This document shows positions 16,360 through 25,570 of a stretch of DNA of 64,000 nt, piece after piece; positions within the stretch are counted from its first letter, which is position 1, and each line of letters opens with the position of its first letter. The DNA comes from JBDWFY01 sp965275915 (GTDB taxonomy: Bacteria; Pseudomonadota; Alphaproteobacteria; Rhizobiales; Stappiaceae), in NCBI GenBank assembly GCA_965275915.1, contig CBDHYI010000006.1:868001-932000 (forward strand), in the 5' to 3' direction. The notes under the pieces were generated by a model. That model did no database searches and was not told where the DNA came from. It was given only the letters and a program-made list of their open reading frames with translations. Both the position numbers and the translations under genes were made by a program.

Positions 16360-19300
16360 CTAGCCGCCATCGCCATTGCCGCCGGAACTGCTGCCACTGC
16401 CGCTGAACTCAAAGTGGCTCGCCTGGAAGAAGCTTTTGAGACGGCCCTTGACCTTGATGCTGGTGTTGGCATCGATCGTGATCGTCGTGTTGACACCGTT
16501 ATCCACCGCTGCGGCCATCACAGCCGCAAAGTCAGCGAAAACCGTATTGTCAAAAACAATCACATCATCGGGCGAATCGTAAAAAGCAAAGTCATCGATC
16601 ACATCATGACCGGTGTCCCCGGCTTCAAACACGAACCGGTCCGTTCCGGCTTTACCGCCATAAATGTCATCGCCGGTTCCGCCCCGCATAGTGTCATCAC
16701 CATTGCCGCCGGACAGAAGATCGTCACCGGTTCCGCCAAGCAGCGTGTCATGACCGTCATGACCCTTGATCACATCATTGCCCGCCAGACCGTCAATCAC
16801 ATCGGCATTCGCAGTCCCGTCGATCGTATCATTACCGGAGGTCCCGGTGATCGTTGCGGAAGATCCGCCGCCCGACGACCCGCCGCCGGAACTGCTGCCA
16901 CCGCCGCTGAACTCAAAGTGGCTCGTCTGGAAGAAGTTTTTGAGACGGCCCTTGACCTTGATGCTGGTGTTGGCATCGATCGTGATCGTCGTGTTGACAC
17001 CGTTATCCGCCGCTGCGGCCATCACAGCCGCAAAGTCAGCGAAAACAGTGCTGTCAAAAACAATCACATCATCGGGCGAATCGTAAAAAGCAAAGTCATC
17101 GATCACATCGTGACCGGTGTCCCCGGCTTCAAACACGAACCGGTCCGTTCCGGCTTTACCGCCATAAATGTCATCGCCGGTTCCGCCCCGCATAGTGTCA
17201 TCGCCATTGCCGCCGGACAGAAGATCGTCACCGGTTCCGCCAAGCAGCGTGTCATGACCGTCATGACCCTTGATCACGTCATTGCCCGCCAGACCGTCAA
17301 TCACATCGGCATTCGCGGTCCCGTCAATCGTATCATTGCCGGACGTCCCCGTGATCGTTGCGGAAGACCCGCCACCGCTGTTTCCACCGCCGGCAACCAC
17401 GACACACAGGGTCGGATCGCCGCTGAAGGGACTGACCGAGGTCACCTGGTTGGTCGCACCACTTCCCGCAGGCTCAATCTCAATCACCACATCGCCCCGG
17501 TTACCAGACCCGCCAACCGTGATACTCAGAACATCGCCAATCGCAGGCGCACCGGCCGTGCCGCGGACAAAGGTCTTGATCGCCTTGCCACCATTGCCGC
17601 CACGGCCGCCGTTGCCAATCGCAGCGCCTCCCGCGGCGCCGCCGCCGGTGGTATTCTGATCCCCACCCTGACCGACACCGTGGCCACCATTAGCTCCGTC
17701 ATAATATTCCCAGCCGCATCGCTCTTCACCACCCATGCTTCGACAACTGTAGTGTGCCGAGCCGCCCCCGCCACCGACGCCGCCGTTTCCTTGCACAGTT
17801 GTGATGTTGGTACCGGACACAGAGTTCGAACTGCCGTTAGCTCCGCTGGTTCCGTTGACCAAAACACCATTTACATCGGCATAACCCGTCCCGCCTTTTC
17901 CTCCGTTCCCTCTGACGGTGACGACCATGGTGTTGTAAGGCGGCACCGTCCAATTCTGCGAGGCGGTGAAGATGACGCTCTGCGATGTAATCGCAAGCAC
18001 ACTCACCGCAACCGTGTCCGTGGAATAGGACCCGTTGCCGTCATTCACCGTCAGACGCCAGACCGTCCGGGCCGTCGCACCCGCCGCAACCGCCGGCGCC
18101 GTAAAGCTGGGCTGAGACGTGGTCTCTCCGGTCAGGGTCACTCTGGGACCGCTGACCTGACGCCAGCTGTAACTCAGAAGATCATTGTCAGGATCCGAAC
18201 TCCCCGACCCGTCAAGCGTTACGACAGAACTGGAGTAAACCTCCTGGTCCGCACCCGCATTGGCTGTCGGAGCACCCGCACCGGAACTGCCCGCACCGCT
18301 GACAGGGCGCGTCCGCTCCTCAACACGGCCAAGCGCATCATAGCTGTAACAGGTCCCGATCCCCTTCGCATCGATCCGCTGCTTCAGACGACTGGCCACA
18401 TCATAGGCCATCTCCCACAGCCCGTGGTCCGGATCATCCACAACCGTCCGGTTATCAAGACCGTCATACTGATAGGCAAACTGCGCACCCTTGGGATCCG
18501 TCACACTCACAATCCGATCCCGTGCATCATAACGGATCGCCGTTCTGCGGGTGGCGCCTCCGATCACACGGTCCCGGAACACTTCGTTGCCATAGGCATC
18601 AAGATGAACCCGTGCAACTTCACCGATCTCATTCGTCGTCTCAACCATCCGGAACGCATCTCCCGCTCCGTAGGTCGTGCTCACCACCGTCGCATCGGGA
18701 TTGGTTTTCTTCGTCTCACGGTTCAGCGCATCATACTCAAACAGAGTATTCTTGACCGTATCCCCCGCATAATGCGGATGACTTCTTGAAGAGAGATTGC
18801 CCCTGGCATCAAAGGTCAGCTGAACCCGGGAATCCCCACCAATCGCAGCCGTCTGCGTCAGGCTCAGATGTTCCCGCCCGAACCCGTCATGATAGGTCCG
18901 GCTCGCAATCGCACCATGACCGCTGGAGCCGGGCGTCTCCTTGCGCAGGATATTCCCCGAAGGACTGCCCCAGCTCTCATAGGCAATGCTCTCATAGCCC
19001 CCATCGGGAAAATCGGACCGGGTCAGGCGGCACAGCGCATCATAGCTGTGGCTCGTCACAGACCCGTTCGCATCTGTCTCGCTCAAGGGAAGACCGCACA
19101 CACCGTCCCAGCTCGTCAGCGTTTTCTGCCGTGTGTCCCCTACGTCATAGAGCGCATTGCGGGTCTCGGTCACATAAAGATTGTAGGTCGCATCATAGAG
19201 ATAACGCGTCACACCGCCCACAGCATCCGTTACCGAGGTGGGATTGCCGTAACTGTCATAGGTGACCGTCTTGAGATCCGCCTTGTCGTCCGGACCCGCT

Positions 19301-22107
19301 CCGGTCCATTGCGACAGTTTGGTCTCGTTACCGACCGTGGGCGGTACCGTCACACCCTGCCCGTCATATTCGTGCCAGCGCCGCCAGATCCGGTTCACCG
19401 TCTCATCATAGACAGACCCGCTGTTCACCGTCTCAACCGCCCACCGGTCGACAATATAGGCACTCGTGTTGGGATAGGACACACGGGTATAGATCCGCTC
19501 GTCCCCCGTCACCGCTTCATCGCCAAGATCGGTCGTGCTCACCAGAAGCCCGTAGGCGTCATAGGCCTTTTCCACCACCTTGGTCCGGCCGGTGCCGCCG
19601 TAATATTCCGTGCTGCGGGTTTTGGTGTTCAGTGCCGTCCGGGGCAGACTTGTCTGCGTCGCATAGCTCTCTTCCCGCCGCTGCAAAAGCGTTCCGGCCC
19701 CGTCCCTGCGGTCCACCTGTTCGATCTTGCCATAGGCCGCGATATCCTGACGGAACAGCGTCTCTATCGTCGGGGCAGCCGTCTCGTTCGCAAGCCTGGG
19801 CAGTGTCGTGACAACCTTCCGGAAGCCGTGGAACCGGCGATTGGAGGGCACATACTGGCCGCCCTGGTAGCTGTAGGTTGCCGTCCCGACCGTCCCCCGA
19901 CCATCGTCCCGGGTCACGCTGCTCACCGTCTGAACAACATAGGGAAGATAGGTGTTCGACCAGGCCGAGGACGGCGTATAGCCAACCGTGACCTTACCGC
20001 CCAAGGGCTCAACAACTTCCGTCAACAAATCAGGAACAGAACCCTGAACCTTGAAACTCCCACCGTTCAGGATGTTCGAACCGACATTTGGGTTGATCAA
20101 CCCGGCCGGACGGTTGGTCCGGGTCACCGCTTCAACAAGACCGTCTCCATCGATGTCCGTCGAAACGGCCACCGGACCGTTGTAGGTGTCGGTGGAACCG
20201 CCCGGCAGAACATGCTCAAAATGACCGCCCCGGTTCAGATAGACATTGCTGAAATAGAGATCGGCATAAAGAGGTGTCTGACCGGCAACCCTCCGGCTCG
20301 ATACCAGATCGGCCCGGCCGTCTCCGTCAAGATCCACCGACTGCGAACAACCCTTGCAGTTGCTTGCCCCCTTGGCATCAAAAGACGGTCCCTCAATCAG
20401 ATCCGTGCCGGACGTATAATAAACAGTGACCGTATCGCTACCGGTTTTGCTTAAAAGAAAATCCTGAAGACCATCACCATTGTAATCTCCGGTGCTGTGG
20501 ATGAAGTTGGCGCCGGTCCCTGTCATCGATTTGGGTATGAATGCGTTTACACCGTTTGACAAATAAAGCGTAATGGTACCGGTACCGCTTCGCATGTCAT
20601 CCAAGCCATCGCCATTATAATCGGCAACACCACCACCAACTGCATTCGACCAGCAATCAGAATAGCTATCCGGTGCTTTACCAAAAGATGCGCAGTTCCA
20701 GCCCGACTGAGTACTCATCGCGTCATCAAGACCATCCCCGTCAAAATCGCCAAGACGAGAGCCCGGTCTGTAAGCTGGATGAAAAGCGTTGTAGAAATAC
20801 ATACTTTTACCAGCCGACAAAGATGTTCGGCGCAGGTAAACACTCAATTGACTGGAATCACAGCCACCACCTGTGGGGCTACTAATACGGACCCCGTTGA
20901 GGTAACAAACCTCAATAACCGAGTCATTGCTCGCATGAGGATGCGTTTGTTTGGAAAGGGAAATCGTGTAGGTTGCCAATCCAAAATAACCCGGCGTGCC
21001 GTAGCTGACACCCAAAACACAACTCTGGTGACAGTTCTGATTCGGCGCCGGCGAACTCAGTGCCGGTCCTCCTGGTCCTGCCTGTTTAGCCGTTGCTGCT
21101 CCTGAGTAGCTGAAGCCATAGGCCGGCAGGGCGGTGCCGGAGGTTACAGCACCGGCCGCATCCAGAAGCGCATCCGTGCCGTACTGCTGAACCGACACCA
21201 GACGCGACAGACCCGTGGCAGGGCTCTGATCATAGCCAAGCGCATAGGTCCGCAGACGGCTGCCGGACACCTTGATGTCAATCGTCTTCAGCCGCTGCGT
21301 CAGCACGGTCATGCCGATCCCGTTCGCCCGCGTCAGAGGCGACGGACTGGCCTCGGTCAAAAACGAGATAACCGTGTTGTTGTAGCTCACTTGCGAGGGA
21401 TAACAGGCCGGGAGTGTCGTGCAGGCATAGTCATAGGTAACCGCATTGCCCCGCGTATCGGTCACCGAAGCCAGACGGAACCGGTACTTGGTCGCAAGCG
21501 TCTCCTCGTCCGTGTCCGCATAGGTGCCGCTGAACCAGTGCGACACCGACCGGAACACCATCTGTGTCCCGTCCCGGCGCCAGATCGTCCACAGATTGTT
21601 CGTATCGTCATGAACGATCTTAAGATAGGTCTCGTACTCCCCCACATGCGTCCCTCCGGCCGCACAGCCCGGACTGGTCCGGCCCGACGCAACAGAGCTG
21701 CAGGGATAAATCTCATTGTCATCCAGAAGATACCGGTCCCCTGCCCCGAAGGTCGCAATCCCGCGCCGGTCACCGATCCGCATGATCTCAGGCAGACCCG
21801 TCAGCGACCAGCCGACCCCAAGCAGACCTCCGTCAAGACCCGCCGCCCAGAGGCCGCCCCCTGAGTTGTAGGCCAGCGCCAGCTTCGGCTCCAATCCCCG
21901 GAACCCCGGCACCTCAAGCTTCACACGCCGCGTATACGCACCGGCAAAGTTCTCCGCAAACTTCACCTGCGGCCGCGGCGTCTCATAGACCGGAAACGCA
22001 TGAACAGGCACACCCTGCCCGAACATTAAAGCAAAAGACAGTAAAACCGGAACAACTACATTAAAGACACAGCAATACCCACGATGAATACATTGTAAAA
22101 ACAACAT
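16360..22107 (-). CDS. Giant SpvB/FG-GAP/YD-repeat protein with PKD-like domain and RTX tail (TcB-like shell)
   Basis: The 1915-residue product starts at ATG 22107, chosen over TTG 22128 because GGGGA lies at a proper distance. Residues 1-37 form a Sec-type signal ending in VHA-FP. Domain order: SpvB (about 45-330, with LALAYNSGGGLWAAGL and GVGWSLTGLPEI); five DxDGDGxxD FG-GAP/VCBS repeats (about 455-660); TcdB-type middle; YD repeats (about 860-1280, ending CYSYDALGRVEE); PKD/REJ-like domain (about 1280-1370); Gly-rich segment (1380-1570); and two near-identical RTX modules (1579-1915) with GGTGDDLLSGGNGDDTM. SpvB plus YD is the make-up of TcB, the half-shell of Tc toxins. No Rhs core or toxin tip is present; those lie on the next gene. 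The RTX repeats should bind calcium outside the cell. Long open frames on the opposite strand are antisense shadows. Confidence 0.9.
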   Translation of the reverse strand: MLFLQCIHRGYCCVFNVVVPVLLSFALMFGQGVPVHAFPVYETPRPQVKFAENFAGAYTRRVKLEVPGFRGLEPKLALAYNSGGGLWAAGLDGGLLGVGWSLTGLPEIMRIGDRRGIATFGAGDRYLLDDNEIYPCSSVASGRTSPGCAAGGTHVGEYETYLKIVHDDTNNLWTIWRRDGTQMVFRSVSHWFSGTYADTDEETLATKYRFRLASVTDTRGNAVTYDYACTTLPACYPSQVSYNNTVISFLTEASPSPLTRANGIGMTVLTQRLKTIDIKVSGSRLRTYALGYDQSPATGLSRLVSVQQYGTDALLDAAGAVTSGTALPAYGFSYSGAATAKQAGPGGPALSSPAPNQNCHQSCVLGVSYGTPGYFGLATYTISLSKQTHPHASNDSVIEVCYLNGVRISSPTGGGCDSSQLSVYLRRTSLSAGKSMYFYNAFHPAYRPGSRLGDFDGDGLDDAMSTQSGWNCASFGKAPDSYSDCWSNAVGGGVADYNGDGLDDMRSGTGTITLYLSNGVNAFIPKSMTGTGANFIHSTGDYNGDGLQDFLLSKTGSDTVTVYYTSGTDLIEGPSFDAKGASNCKGCSQSVDLDGDGRADLVSSRRVAGQTPLYADLYFSNVYLNRGGHFEHVLPGGSTDTYNGPVAVSTDIDGDGLVEAVTRTNRPAGLINPNVGSNILNGGSFKVQGSVPDLLTEVVEPLGGKVTVGYTPSSAWSNTYLPYVVQTVSSVTRDDGRGTVGTATYSYQGGQYVPSNRRFHGFRKVVTTLPRLANETAAPTIETLFRQDIAAYGKIEQVDRRDGAGTLLQRREESYATQTSLPRTALNTKTRSTEYYGGTGRTKVVEKAYDAYGLLVSTTDLGDEAVTGDERIYTRVSYPNTSAYIVDRWAVETVNSGSVYDETVNRIWRRWHEYDGQGVTVPPTVGNETKLSQWTGAGPDDKADLKTVTYDSYGNPTSVTDAVGGVTRYLYDATYNLYVTETRNALYDVGDTRQKTLTSWDGVCGLPLSETDANGSVTSHSYDALCRLTRSDFPDGGYESIAYESWGSPSGNILRKETPGSSGHGAIASRTYHDGFGREHLSLTQTAAIGGDSRVQLTFDARGNLSSRSHPHYAGDTVKNTLFEYDALNRETKKTNPDATVVSTTYGAGDAFRMVETTNEIGEVARVHLDAYGNEVFRDRVIGGATRRTAIRYDARDRIVSVTDPKGAQFAYQYDGLDNRTVVDDPDHGLWEMAYDVASRLKQRIDAKGIGTCYSYDALGRVEERTRPVSGAGSSGAGAPTANAGADQEVYSSSVVTLDGSGSSDPDNDLLSYSWRQVSGPRVTLTGETTSQPSFTAPAVAAGATARTVWRLTVNDGNGSYSTDTVAVSVLAITSQSVIFTASQNWTVPPYNTMVVTVRGNGGKGGTGYADVNGVLVNGTSGANGSSNSVSGTNITTVQGNGGVGGGGGSAHYSCRSMGGEERCGWEYYDGANGGHGVGQGGDQNTTGGGAAGGAAIGNGGRGGNGGKAIKTFVRGTAGAPAIGDVLSITVGGSGNRGDVVIEIEPAGSGATNQVTSVSPFSGDPTLCVVVAGGGNSGGGSSATITGTSGNDTIDGTANADVIDGLAGNDVIKGHDGHDTLLGGTGDDLLSGGNGDDTMRGGTGDDIYGGKAGTDRFVFEAGDTGHDVIDDFAFYDSPDDVIVFDSTVFADFAAVMAAAADNGVNTTITIDANTSIKVKGRLKNFFQTSHFEFSGGGSSSGGGSSGGGSSATITGTSGNDTIDGTANADVIDGLAGNDVIKGHDGHDTLLGGTGDDLLSGGNGDDTMRGGTGDDIYGGKAGTDRFVFEAGDTGHDVIDDFAFYDSPDDVIVFDNTVFADFAAVMAAAVDNGVNTTITIDANTSIKVKGRLKSFFQASHFEFSGSGSSSGGNGDGG
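16390..17370. repeat. Two-copy tandem repeat of a 504-base RTX module
   Basis: The block at about 16390-16866 recurs at about 16894-17370 with an offset of 504 bases (168 codons), differing at only a handful of positions. Each unit encodes an RTX nonapeptide block, a Phe-rich capping segment (DVIDDFAFYDSPDDVIVFD) and a Ser/Gly linker. The divergence is small, so the duplication is recent and copy number could vary between strains. Confidence 0.85.
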
Positions 22108-22702
22108 AAACAAATCCCCGAACAGCAAACAGCAATAACTACACTGTCCAGACCGCTACCATGCAGCCACACAATCGCAAATGGCACTTCCATGACAACA
22201 AACAGTTATCCACAATCTAAACGAGAAAAAGACTCACTCAGGGTAAAGCTCAAAACGACGAAACAACCCATCAAATCGCAGTGACGAAAGGCTCTTGAAG
22301 AACTTGATCCCGACACGCTTTGGTCACCAGTCAAATTTCACTCCGCGGGTACCAAATGCCACGAAACGATATTTCGCCTTGCACAACATCAAACAAAGCA
22401 GCTGGCGCAAGAGGCACCCTGTGCCGGTTGCCACCAGCATCTCATGACTCAACCACCGGCACCAATTGCAGCGTCGGGGCAAGATGGTCCAGGAAGATTA
22501 AATCGATTTCCGTACCGCCCCACTTAGTTGTCGGTCCCAAGAAACCAACTGATGGGACCGATGAGTGAACGTGCCTGACGCGCTGAAAACGTAGCAGCTT
22601 TCAAACCCTATTACGCTCCAATCACATCGGCAACATACACAGTTCGAGCGGACGCCGGTCTTTGAAACAAGACGGCAACAAATGTCTTTCAGTTCAACGG
22701 TC
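22108..22702. other. Intergenic region upstream of the Rhs locus, no supported gene
   Basis: About 595 bases separate the SpvB/YD gene from the cupin gene, both on the minus strand. The promoter of the Rhs locus must lie within 22130-22300, but I see no convincing -35/-10 pair. Minus-strand frames between 22330 and 22570 are open for short stretches, interrupted by stops, and resemble no family I know. A decayed gene is possible. Confidence 0.4.
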
Positions 22703-23185
22703 TTAACGAGGCCTGTTTCTGAGGTTGCCCCAAAATCCTTTCCCCTTCGGCTCGCCCTTCTTCGGACGCAGAGACCACCAGCGACCTATGACGGGCCCCG
22801 TAACAAACAATACCCAAGCATCAGGACAACCGCCGAATTGCGACTGCGGCAAAAAAAGCCGGTGTGCAAAACTGGCTTTCCGATAGATCAACTGCCCACG
22901 ATACAGAACTCGCGTCTGATCGAGATTGCAATCATTCATTCGGTAAACTTCCAATACCTGTCCTTTTAACAATAAGGAAACCGAATGCCACGGATGGTCA
23001 TGCAAAACGCGGTCGTCATCATCGCGCAAAAACCGATGCAGATAGACATTAAAAAACCTGTTTTCAGGTATAAGCCACCACCGTACGAGATAGGGATCTT
23101 CCTCACCACCCATAGATACATCAGGCGGACGTTTGATGGCGCACAACCATTTGGCAAGAAGCCGGGACAAGAAGTCAGAAAACAT
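22703..23185 (-). CDS. Cupin-fold protein of phage/accessory type
   Basis: This 160-residue protein shows the cupin metal motif HDHPWHSVSLLLKGQVLEVY followed by FAHRLFL, giving three His and a Glu for metal binding. The lead-in DPYLVRWWLIPENRFFNVYL plus HRFLRDDDDRVL is a layout I associate with cupin-like proteins in phages and accessory islands. Substrate is unknown. There is no signal peptide. It lies next to an XRE repressor with operator-like dyads, which suggests a prophage remnant or satellite. Its C-terminus is basic. Confidence 0.65.
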   Translation of the reverse strand: MFSDFLSRLLAKWLCAIKRPPDVSMGGEEDPYLVRWWLIPENRFFNVYLHRFLRDDDDRVLHDHPWHSVSLLLKGQVLEVYRMNDCNLDQTRVLYRGQLIYRKASFAHRLFLPQSQFGGCPDAWVLFVTGPVIGRWWSLRPKKGEPKGKGFWGNLRNRPR

Positions 23186-23475
23186 TAGCCCACCACATCA
23201 GATATCGAGTTGAGCTGCACATTCAAAATAGAGGGAGTGATCCATTACCGCTCCCTGCCTGCAAAGCGGAGGCACGCAACGCCTGGTTTCGAAATCAGAA
23301 AACCGCAAAAGCCCGCACTGAATTTCAATGACGTTCTCGATCGCATATTTCTGAATACCGGACGATGGAAACCTATCGGCAGCGGTCACGCGGCTCATCA
23401 CTATATTTTGAACATCCAAGATCTTCTCAGCGGAGCAGTGCTCACCTATGTTGAATACATTACCCACTGTGCTCA

Positions 23476-23515
23476 CTGTCGATACAGTACATATTTTTTG
23501 AACTTTTACAAGTTC
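23476..23515 (+). promoter_or_regulatory. Operator-like dyads upstream of XRE regulator
   Basis: CTGTCGATACAG (23476-23487) is a dyad with CTGT/ACAG arms. GAACTTTTACAAGTTC (23500-23515) is a perfect 6-4-6 dyad. Both lie within 90 bases upstream of the HTH gene start, a typical place for autoregulation by a phage-type repressor. The regulator-to-site link is inferred. Confidence 0.45.
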
Positions 23516-23561
23516 ATGAATAAAAGATACCAAAATAGCGTGAATTCTGTAATTTACACCC

Positions 23562-23852
23562 ATGAAAGAAAACGACGAGAGCTCCCTTGAGCACATTGCT
23601 GAACGCCTCGAATGGCTGCGAAAGCACTACGGCTTAACTCAAGTGGAGTTCGCTGACAGTCTTGGATTCGGGAAGACTCAGTACAACAACTGGAAATCGG
23701 CCCGCCAAAGATTATCCCTGGATGGTGCACTTAAAATTAATACTATTTATGGAACTTCCCTCGACTTTCTTTTCTTGGGAAGACTTGAAAGTTTATCCGA
23801 CCAGATGCGAAAGTCCTGGATAGACAGATATCGCGACTCTTCTTCCAGTTGA
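23562..23852 (+). CDS. XRE-family helix-turn-helix regulator
   Basis: The 96-residue protein has a Cro/cI-type HTH over about residues 10-70: IAERLEWLRKHYGLTQVEFA, DSLGFGKTQYNNWKSARQRL and INTIYGTSLDFLFLG, ending near residue 72. It is a DNA-binding repressor or activator with no separate effector domain. A 62-codon frame on the opposite strand overlaps its end and is probably not real. Position beside the cupin gene and between dyad sequences suggests control of a small mobile region. Confidence 0.85.
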   Translation: MKENDESSLEHIAERLEWLRKHYGLTQVEFADSLGFGKTQYNNWKSARQRLSLDGALKINTIYGTSLDFLFLGRLESLSDQMRKSWIDRYRDSSSS

Positions 23853-24358
23853 TCCAGCGAGAGCCCCGTAATTTTCGCCAGTTCGATAATTTCACCCAAA
23901 CGTCTATCTTCATCCATTGGTCGCCCCACTCGCAAAATACAATCATAAAGTGTCGCAAGGAACTCGGCGATGTCAATTGGAAGCGCGGTACATGAGCAAG
24001 TTTTTGACTGACAATTAATTCAAACAGTGGATATTCAGTGGAACAAGTACATGTAAAATGTACTTTTAGAAATGAGATTCATATTAATTGTACTTTTTCT
24101 TATAACAAAATTACAAAGTTGTGAAAATACCAGTTAGCCACTTATTCTGGCAATAGCCATATCTCGGAAGAAAGCGAAATTTTCGTCAGATACAACGAGA
24201 GTGCGTCCTGTGAAGGTTGAATCACTTCACGACAAGGATACGCGTGAAAACAAAGGGTTGGGGCATTTTACCCGATCCAGAGGTCGCGAGATTTGCCCCG
24301 GCTCAGATACGATCCTGTGTTCCACCTGTTGACGTATGGGCTTTACTGCGTGCTGTTT
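23853..24358. other. Intergenic, AT-rich, with one perfect dyad
   Basis: The 506 bases hold no gene I can support. At 24045-24065 is AAGTACAT-GTAAA-ATGTACTT, a perfect 8-bp inverted repeat that could be a repressor site or small hairpin. Sequence is AT-rich compared with the gltS side, consistent with an accessory junction near 24.2 kb. Confidence 0.4.
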
Positions 24359-25570
24359 CTATAACCCCACAAAAAACTGAATAATAAACGCATTTGCCAG
24401 ATCCACGAAAAAAGCCGACACCAGAGGCAGCACGATGAAGGCCAAGGGTGCCGGGCCGTAGCGTTTGGTTACGGATGACATGTTGGCAATCGCGGTCGGC
24501 GTTGCGCCGAGCGTGAAACCGGCAAAACCGGCGCTCAGCACAGCCGCCGTATAGTCCCGTCCGAGGAACCGGAACAGGATCAGAAGGATAAAGACGGTGG
24601 TTCCGACCACCTGAAGCGCCAAAACGCTCAGAAGCGGGGCGCCGAGTTCGGCGAGGGTCCAGAGTTTCATGCTCATCAGGGACATGGCGAGGAAGATCGA
24701 CAAGCAATAGTCCGATACGACGGCCATGGCGCGGGTTCGGGCGGGCCAAAGGAGTTTCGGCATGAGATACGGGATCGTGTTGGACAAGATGATGCCGGCC
24801 AGCAGGCATGCAACGAACAGCGGCAGTTTCAACCCCATTTCAAGGATCAGTTCGTTCGCGCCATAGCCGATGATGATTGCGATGTTGGTGACCAGAATGG
24901 TGCGCATCAGGTTGATATGGTCGACATCGTTTTCGTGCGTCTTGTCGCCTTCGTAAGGAAGACCGACAACCGGTCTGGCGTGTTCCCGCTCCGGCTTCAG
25001 ACTGTACCCGTCTATCAGAAATTTCGCGATCGGCCCGCCCAAAAGCGCGGCGCAGACGAGACCGAGCGTGGCCGAGGCGATGCCGATTTCGCTGGCGGCC
25101 TGAAATCCGGTGGCCTCCTGGATGGTCGGTCCCCAGGCGATGGCGGTGCCGTGGCCCCCGATAAGAGACGCTGAGCCCAAAAGCACGCTCACTGCACTGG
25201 GCAGATCGAACAGGGAGGTTCCAAGCAGGCCGATCAGGTTTTGCAGGAGCATGAAACTGACGGTCATGATCAGCAGCAGCACCAGCATGCGCCCGCCGGC
25301 GATGAGATCGACCAAACGGGCATTGAGGCCGATTGTCGTGAAGAAGATGACGAGAAGCAGGTCCCGGGTTGCGAGTTCGAACTGCACCTCGATATCAAAC
25401 ATCGCATAGAGGATCAGCGTTATCACCGCCGCAGCAAGGCCACCGGAAACCGGCTCGGGAATGTTGTAGTTCTGCAAAAACGCGACACGGCGCGTCAGGA
25501 AGGCACCGAGAAAATAAACGACAATGCCGAGCGTAAAGGCAATAAAATCGGGAACCCCATACTGTGACAT
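24359..25570 (-). CDS. gltS: Sodium/glutamate symporter GltS
   Basis: The 403-residue inner-membrane protein has about ten hydrophobic segments in two inverted halves. Diagnostic stretches are NIPEPVSGGLAAAVITL near the start, SASLIGGHGTAIAWGPTI in the first re-entrant loop and LGATPTAIANMSSVTKRYGP in the second, matching GltS carriers that import L-glutamate with sodium. Length equals the family standard. The ATG at 25570 is the first residue of the conserved N-terminus. It is monocistronic, with long intergenic regions on both sides, and is the first clearly chromosomal gene after the accessory region. Confidence 0.95.
   Translation of the reverse strand: MSQYGVPDFIAFTLGIVVYFLGAFLTRRVAFLQNYNIPEPVSGGLAAAVITLILYAMFDIEVQFELATRDLLLVIFFTTIGLNARLVDLIAGGRMLVLLLIMTVSFMLLQNLIGLLGTSLFDLPSAVSVLLGSASLIGGHGTAIAWGPTIQEATGFQAASEIGIASATLGLVCAALLGGPIAKFLIDGYSLKPEREHARPVVGLPYEGDKTHENDVDHINLMRTILVTNIAIIIGYGANELILEMGLKLPLFVACLLAGIILSNTIPYLMPKLLWPARTRAMAVVSDYCLSIFLAMSLMSMKLWTLAELGAPLLSVLALQVVGTTVFILLILFRFLGRDYTAAVLSAGFAGFTLGATPTAIANMSSVTKRYGPAPLAFIVLPLVSAFFVDLANAFIIQFFVGL

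Noticed and set aside
16414..18789. 791-codon open frame on the + strand
   Set aside because: It is exactly antisense to the RTX, PKD and YD parts of the large SpvB/YD gene. Its translation is low in domain-like features and rich in His, Arg and Thr, as expected for the complement of repetitive GC-rich coding sequence. No ribosome site.
18868..20454. 528-codon open frame on the + strand
   Set aside because: Antisense to YD and FG-GAP regions of the same gene; Ile/Arg/Gly-rich translation without recognisable family.
22320..22568. Short frames upstream of the Rhs locus as a transposase or toxin remnant
   Set aside because: Frames on both strands are interrupted and carry no motif that I can tie to a family.
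23747..23935. 62-codon - strand frame overlapping the XRE gene end
   Set aside because: It overlaps a clear HTH gene in the opposite direction and has no ribosome site. The sequence ITGLSLDQLEEESRYLS looks protein-like, but that is not enough support.
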